Assembly (NCBI GenBank): GCA_964572065.1
Contig: CAZNER010000044.1
Span: forward strand, 1-16,241
Direction: 5' to 3'
DNA length: 16,241 nt
Origin: CAZNER01 sp964572065
GTDB lineage: Bacteria; Patescibacteriota; Dojkabacteria; JAHIVN01
In this document: piece after piece, positions 14,352 through 16,241 of the stretch
Position numbering within the stretch: the stretch's first letter is position 1
Layout: each line of letters begins with the position of its first letter
Notes under the pieces: model-generated
Seen by the model: only the letters and a program-made list of their open reading frames with translations
Told to the model about the DNA's origin: nothing
Databases searched by the model: none
Made by a program: the position numbers and the translations under genes

Positions 14352-14374
14352 CTCTAGATCGCTCAATCCTAGAG
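14352..14374. repeat. Inverted repeat downstream of the ThDP gene
   Basis: CTCTAGAT and ATCCTAGAG pair as an 8-bp stem with one bulged C and a 6-nt loop, 25 bp past the stop codon of the minus-strand ThDP gene. No T-run follows, so it is only a weak terminator candidate. Confidence 0.3.
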
Positions 14375-14398
14375 AATGAAAGAAGTGTAGATTGTTTT

Positions 14399-16114
14399 TT
14401 ATTTAGCAGGAGCTTTAAACCAGCCGTCTTTCCACACATTATTTGAATCGTCCATTTGGATATCAATTAATACTGGTCCTCTAATATTATATGCCTTTTT
14501 GATTATTGATGTTAAATCCTTAGGCTTATCTATAGTAAGAGATTTTATTCCCATGCCATTAGCTATTTTTTCATAAGATAGCTTATTTATATCAAGATTT
14601 AGATGTTTTAATTGAGAGTTTCCAAAGTTACCATAACTTTGGGCTTCGATTTTTAGTGAAGTAAATCCTTTATTATTTGTAATGAAAATTAACACTGGGA
14701 GTTTATATTTGGCTATAGTCATTAAAGTTTGTACACTAAGAAGGAAACTTGCATCACTTACTAAACAAACGACCTTATTATTCTTATGAAAAACTGAAGC
14801 GCCAGCTGCAAATGGTGGTCCCCACCCGAGGTGGCTTGCTCCTGTTCCGTAAACAATATTTTTTAGTGTGAATTTGAAGTGTTGTTTAAAATACCAGCTG
14901 AATGTCTGACTTTCATCAACAAATATGGTGTTATCGGTGAAAGCCTCATTCATTGCTTTAACAAGCTGCATAGGAGTTGTTTTGCTTCCTGTAAGTTTAA
15001 TTTTATCTAATTCCTTTTTATACTCAATTTTTTTGCTATTAATTCTATTTGTTATTGCTTCTCTCCTTTTTTCAATTTCTTTAGTATATTTTTTAACTTG
15101 TTGTCTTAAAATAGAATTAAGTTTATCCAAGTTTATTTTAATGTCCCCTGTCAATCCAAGAGTTATAGGATGGTAATTGCCGCATTGCATTGGATCGTCA
15201 GTTATTTCTATAATTCTATGTTTTGGTTTTATCTCATCTACAACTCTTTTATATGTAGCTTTGCAGCCAATTTCGATAATTGTATCTGCATTATCGATAA
15301 AACTTTTTATTGTTTCATCTCTATTTGTATAGTACCCTGCATTTAGAGGATGATCACTTGGCATATTTACTCCATACACTTGAGGACCTCTATCTGGAGC
15401 TTCAGAGATTACTGGGATAGCTAATATTTCCGCCAAGACTGTTAGTTCTTTTTGTGCTTTTGATCTAGGTATTTTCTGTCCTGCAAAGATAATTGGATTT
15501 TTTGATTTTAATAATGTCGTTGCAACTATTTGAATTTTATCAGAATCAGCACAAGTATTTAAATTATTGCATTTATGAAGTGGATAAGAATTAAATTCAG
15601 AAGATTCAACTAAAAGATCTTGTGGAATTCCTAAAAAAGTAGGACCATATGGAGGTGTTAGAGCTATTTTTATAGCACGTTCAAGCGCATGTGCTGTTTG
15701 GTCTGGGGAATTTACCTGCCATGCCCATTTAGTGACTCTACGTAGAATATCTGTAAGACCGTATATAAAATGTGTAGGTTCAACAAGTTCATATGAGTGG
15801 CTTGGAAGACCGGATATTATAACAACTGGACTTTGGTCTCTCAGAGCCGCACGTATAAATCCTACAGCAGCTAAAGTTCCCTGAGTCGCATGAAGGTTAG
15901 CTATTCCCACTTTACCGCTTGATCGTGCATAGCCGTCAGCCATACCAATGGCGAGACCATCAAGATAAGTTGTTATATACTTAATAGATGGAGCTTTTTT
16001 AATTAAAGAGCTTAGTATCGGCATCTCAGTTGTACCTGGTGTGCCGAAAATATATTTAACTTTACAGTTTTTTAAAGTTTGAACGATAATCTCTGAACAT
16101 TTAGCTTGTGCCAT
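14399..16114 (-). CDS. ThDP-dependent enzyme, acetolactate synthase/benzoylformate decarboxylase-like
   Basis: The 571-residue product has the three-domain ThDP (thiamine diphosphate) fold. The PYR domain (about 1-170) has FGTPGTTEMPIL (23-34) and GMADGYAR (57-64). The central domain spans about 190-335, with NPIIFAGQKI and DTIIEIGCKAT. The PP domain (about 380-560) has GTGASHLGWGPPFAAGASVF (423-442) and LPVLIFITNNKGF (472-484). The sequence is closest in pattern to acetolactate synthase and benzoylformate decarboxylase-type enzymes; the substrate is undetermined. Two cofactor positions differ from the family: the Glu that activates ThDP is Asp (D52), and the GDGS of the Mg-diphosphate motif is SDAS (453-456), with D454 and N480/N481 kept. 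A Lys/Glu-rich helix (338-372) joins the central and PP domains. The gene is monocistronic, with a strong promoter. Confidence 0.85.
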   Translation of the reverse strand: MAQAKCSEIIVQTLKNCKVKYIFGTPGTTEMPILSSLIKKAPSIKYITTYLDGLAIGMADGYARSSGKVGIANLHATQGTLAAVGFIRAALRDQSPVVIISGLPSHSYELVEPTHFIYGLTDILRRVTKWAWQVNSPDQTAHALERAIKIALTPPYGPTFLGIPQDLLVESSEFNSYPLHKCNNLNTCADSDKIQIVATTLLKSKNPIIFAGQKIPRSKAQKELTVLAEILAIPVISEAPDRGPQVYGVNMPSDHPLNAGYYTNRDETIKSFIDNADTIIEIGCKATYKRVVDEIKPKHRIIEITDDPMQCGNYHPITLGLTGDIKINLDKLNSILRQQVKKYTKEIEKRREAITNRINSKKIEYKKELDKIKLTGSKTTPMQLVKAMNEAFTDNTIFVDESQTFSWYFKQHFKFTLKNIVYGTGASHLGWGPPFAAGASVFHKNNKVVCLVSDASFLLSVQTLMTIAKYKLPVLIFITNNKGFTSLKIEAQSYGNFGNSQLKHLNLDINKLSYEKIANGMGIKSLTIDKPKDLTSIIKKAYNIRGPVLIDIQMDDSNNVWKDGWFKAPAK

Positions 16115-16144
16115 AGAAGATGGGTTAATAAATGATATATCTAT

Positions 16145-16173
16145 AATATAGGATTACAAAATTTATTTGTCAA
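16145..16173 (-). promoter_or_regulatory. sigma70-type promoter of the ThDP-enzyme gene
   Basis: On the minus strand, a perfect TTGACA (16173-16168), a 17-bp spacer and TATATT (16150-16145) end 30 nt before the ATG at 16114. The -35 hexamer overlaps one arm of the inverted repeat at 16171-16192. Confidence 0.65.
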
Positions 16174-16192
16174 TTAAATTTATATTTAATTG
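16171..16192. repeat. 22-bp inverted repeat at the -35 region
   Basis: CAATTAAAT and ATTTAATTG are perfect 9-bp arms around TTAT. The left arm shares three bases with the -35 hexamer of the ThDP-gene promoter. It could be an operator, or the 3' hairpin of a gene beyond the window. Nothing else is recognisable from 16193 to 16241. Confidence 0.45.
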
Positions 16193-16241
16193 AGATACCT
16201 TTATATTATAGTTTGAAAAATACTGGAGTAGTTATAGTTTA

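Larger units (their letters stand above)
14133..14357 (+). pseudogene. Possible small ORF interrupted by an in-frame TAA
   Basis: An ATG at 14133 opens MFQRRWSVV and hits TAA at 14160-14162. The same frame then runs open for 64 codons to TAG at 14355-14357. The open part includes LFANSVASTKNLSSLLKKIF, GSVVVVGLSLCFRIRS and KKEEERYLRFIPLLYHNLL. That length is somewhat longer than chance expects in such AT-rich DNA, and the composition is protein-like, but no family is recognised. The remaining starts in the frame are TTG and GTG codons. It may be a decayed gene, a small gene with a non-ATG start, or chance. Confidence 0.25.
14051..14398. other. 348-bp gap without a clear gene
   Basis: No confident gene or tRNA is visible here. 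The gap holds a plus-strand TATAAT (14100-14105) just before a 17-codon ORF (14104-14157), and a stop-free plus-strand frame from 14163 to 14357. It also holds a 12-bp palindrome (14207-14218), two inverted repeats (14222-14240, 14279-14300), an orphan minus-strand TATGATATAAT (14336-14346), and a bulged inverted repeat near the ThDP gene's end (14352-14374). Confidence 0.6.

Noticed and set aside
14925..15176. Plus-strand 83-codon open frame inside the ThDP gene
   Set aside because: It is antisense to a well-supported enzyme domain; its hydrophobic translation follows from the opposite-strand Lys/Glu codons, and it has no promoter of its own.

Overview
This is an AT-rich bacterial window of densely packed genes, probably from a Patescibacteria/CPR-type genome; that placement is an inference. 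The supporting signs are: no recognisable Shine-Dalgarno sequence ahead of any gene; sigma70-like promoters (TTGACA/TATAAT or extended -10 TGnTATAAT) rather than the Bacteroidota type; a LemA + DUF2207 pair; an ADP-forming acyl-CoA synthetase relative; and a high share of proteins I cannot assign. TGA ends at least five genes, so the code is standard and the UGA=Gly lineages (Gracilibacteria, Absconditabacteria) are excluded. I found no rRNA, tRNA, CRISPR array or insertion sequence.

Layout. At 1-707 (minus) is a DUF554 membrane protein running off the left edge. It is divergent from lemA (842-1450), which is followed by a DUF2207 membrane protein with a PEGA-like insert and a polyglycine tail (1514-3535). 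Next is an acyl-CoA synthetase relative whose ATP-grasp half looks eroded (3690-5843). A second plus-strand run holds a NYN-domain nuclease (5974-6483), a divergent SecD-like protein (6514-7923), a SecF-like protein lacking its periplasmic domain (7928-8617) and an ASCH-like protein (8641-8967). An MFS transporter (9037-10236, minus) is divergent from a stand-alone ppGpp-hydrolase-like HD protein (10342-10872).

From 11037 to 14050 lie four unassigned genes in alternating orientation with almost no spacer at their convergent ends (9-bp overlap; 1-bp gap). All four carry the same extended -10 sequence, TATGATATAAT. One of them (13030-13410) probably starts at 12962 and is broken by a one-base frameshift. 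A 348-bp gap (14051-14398) holds a possible ORF remnant, several inverted repeats and a fifth, orphan TATGATATAAT box. The window closes with a ThDP-dependent decarboxylase/acetolactate-synthase-like enzyme (14399-16114, minus) with altered cofactor residues.

How the genes work together: LemA/DUF2207 and the SecD/SecF-like pair are both envelope modules, and the latter is probably one operon with NYN and ASCH. Three enzyme-like or translocase-like genes (acyl-CoA synthetase, SecD/SecF pair, ThDP enzyme) keep the fold but have altered or missing family residues. That shared pattern is the most notable thing in the window. No single complete pathway is visible.
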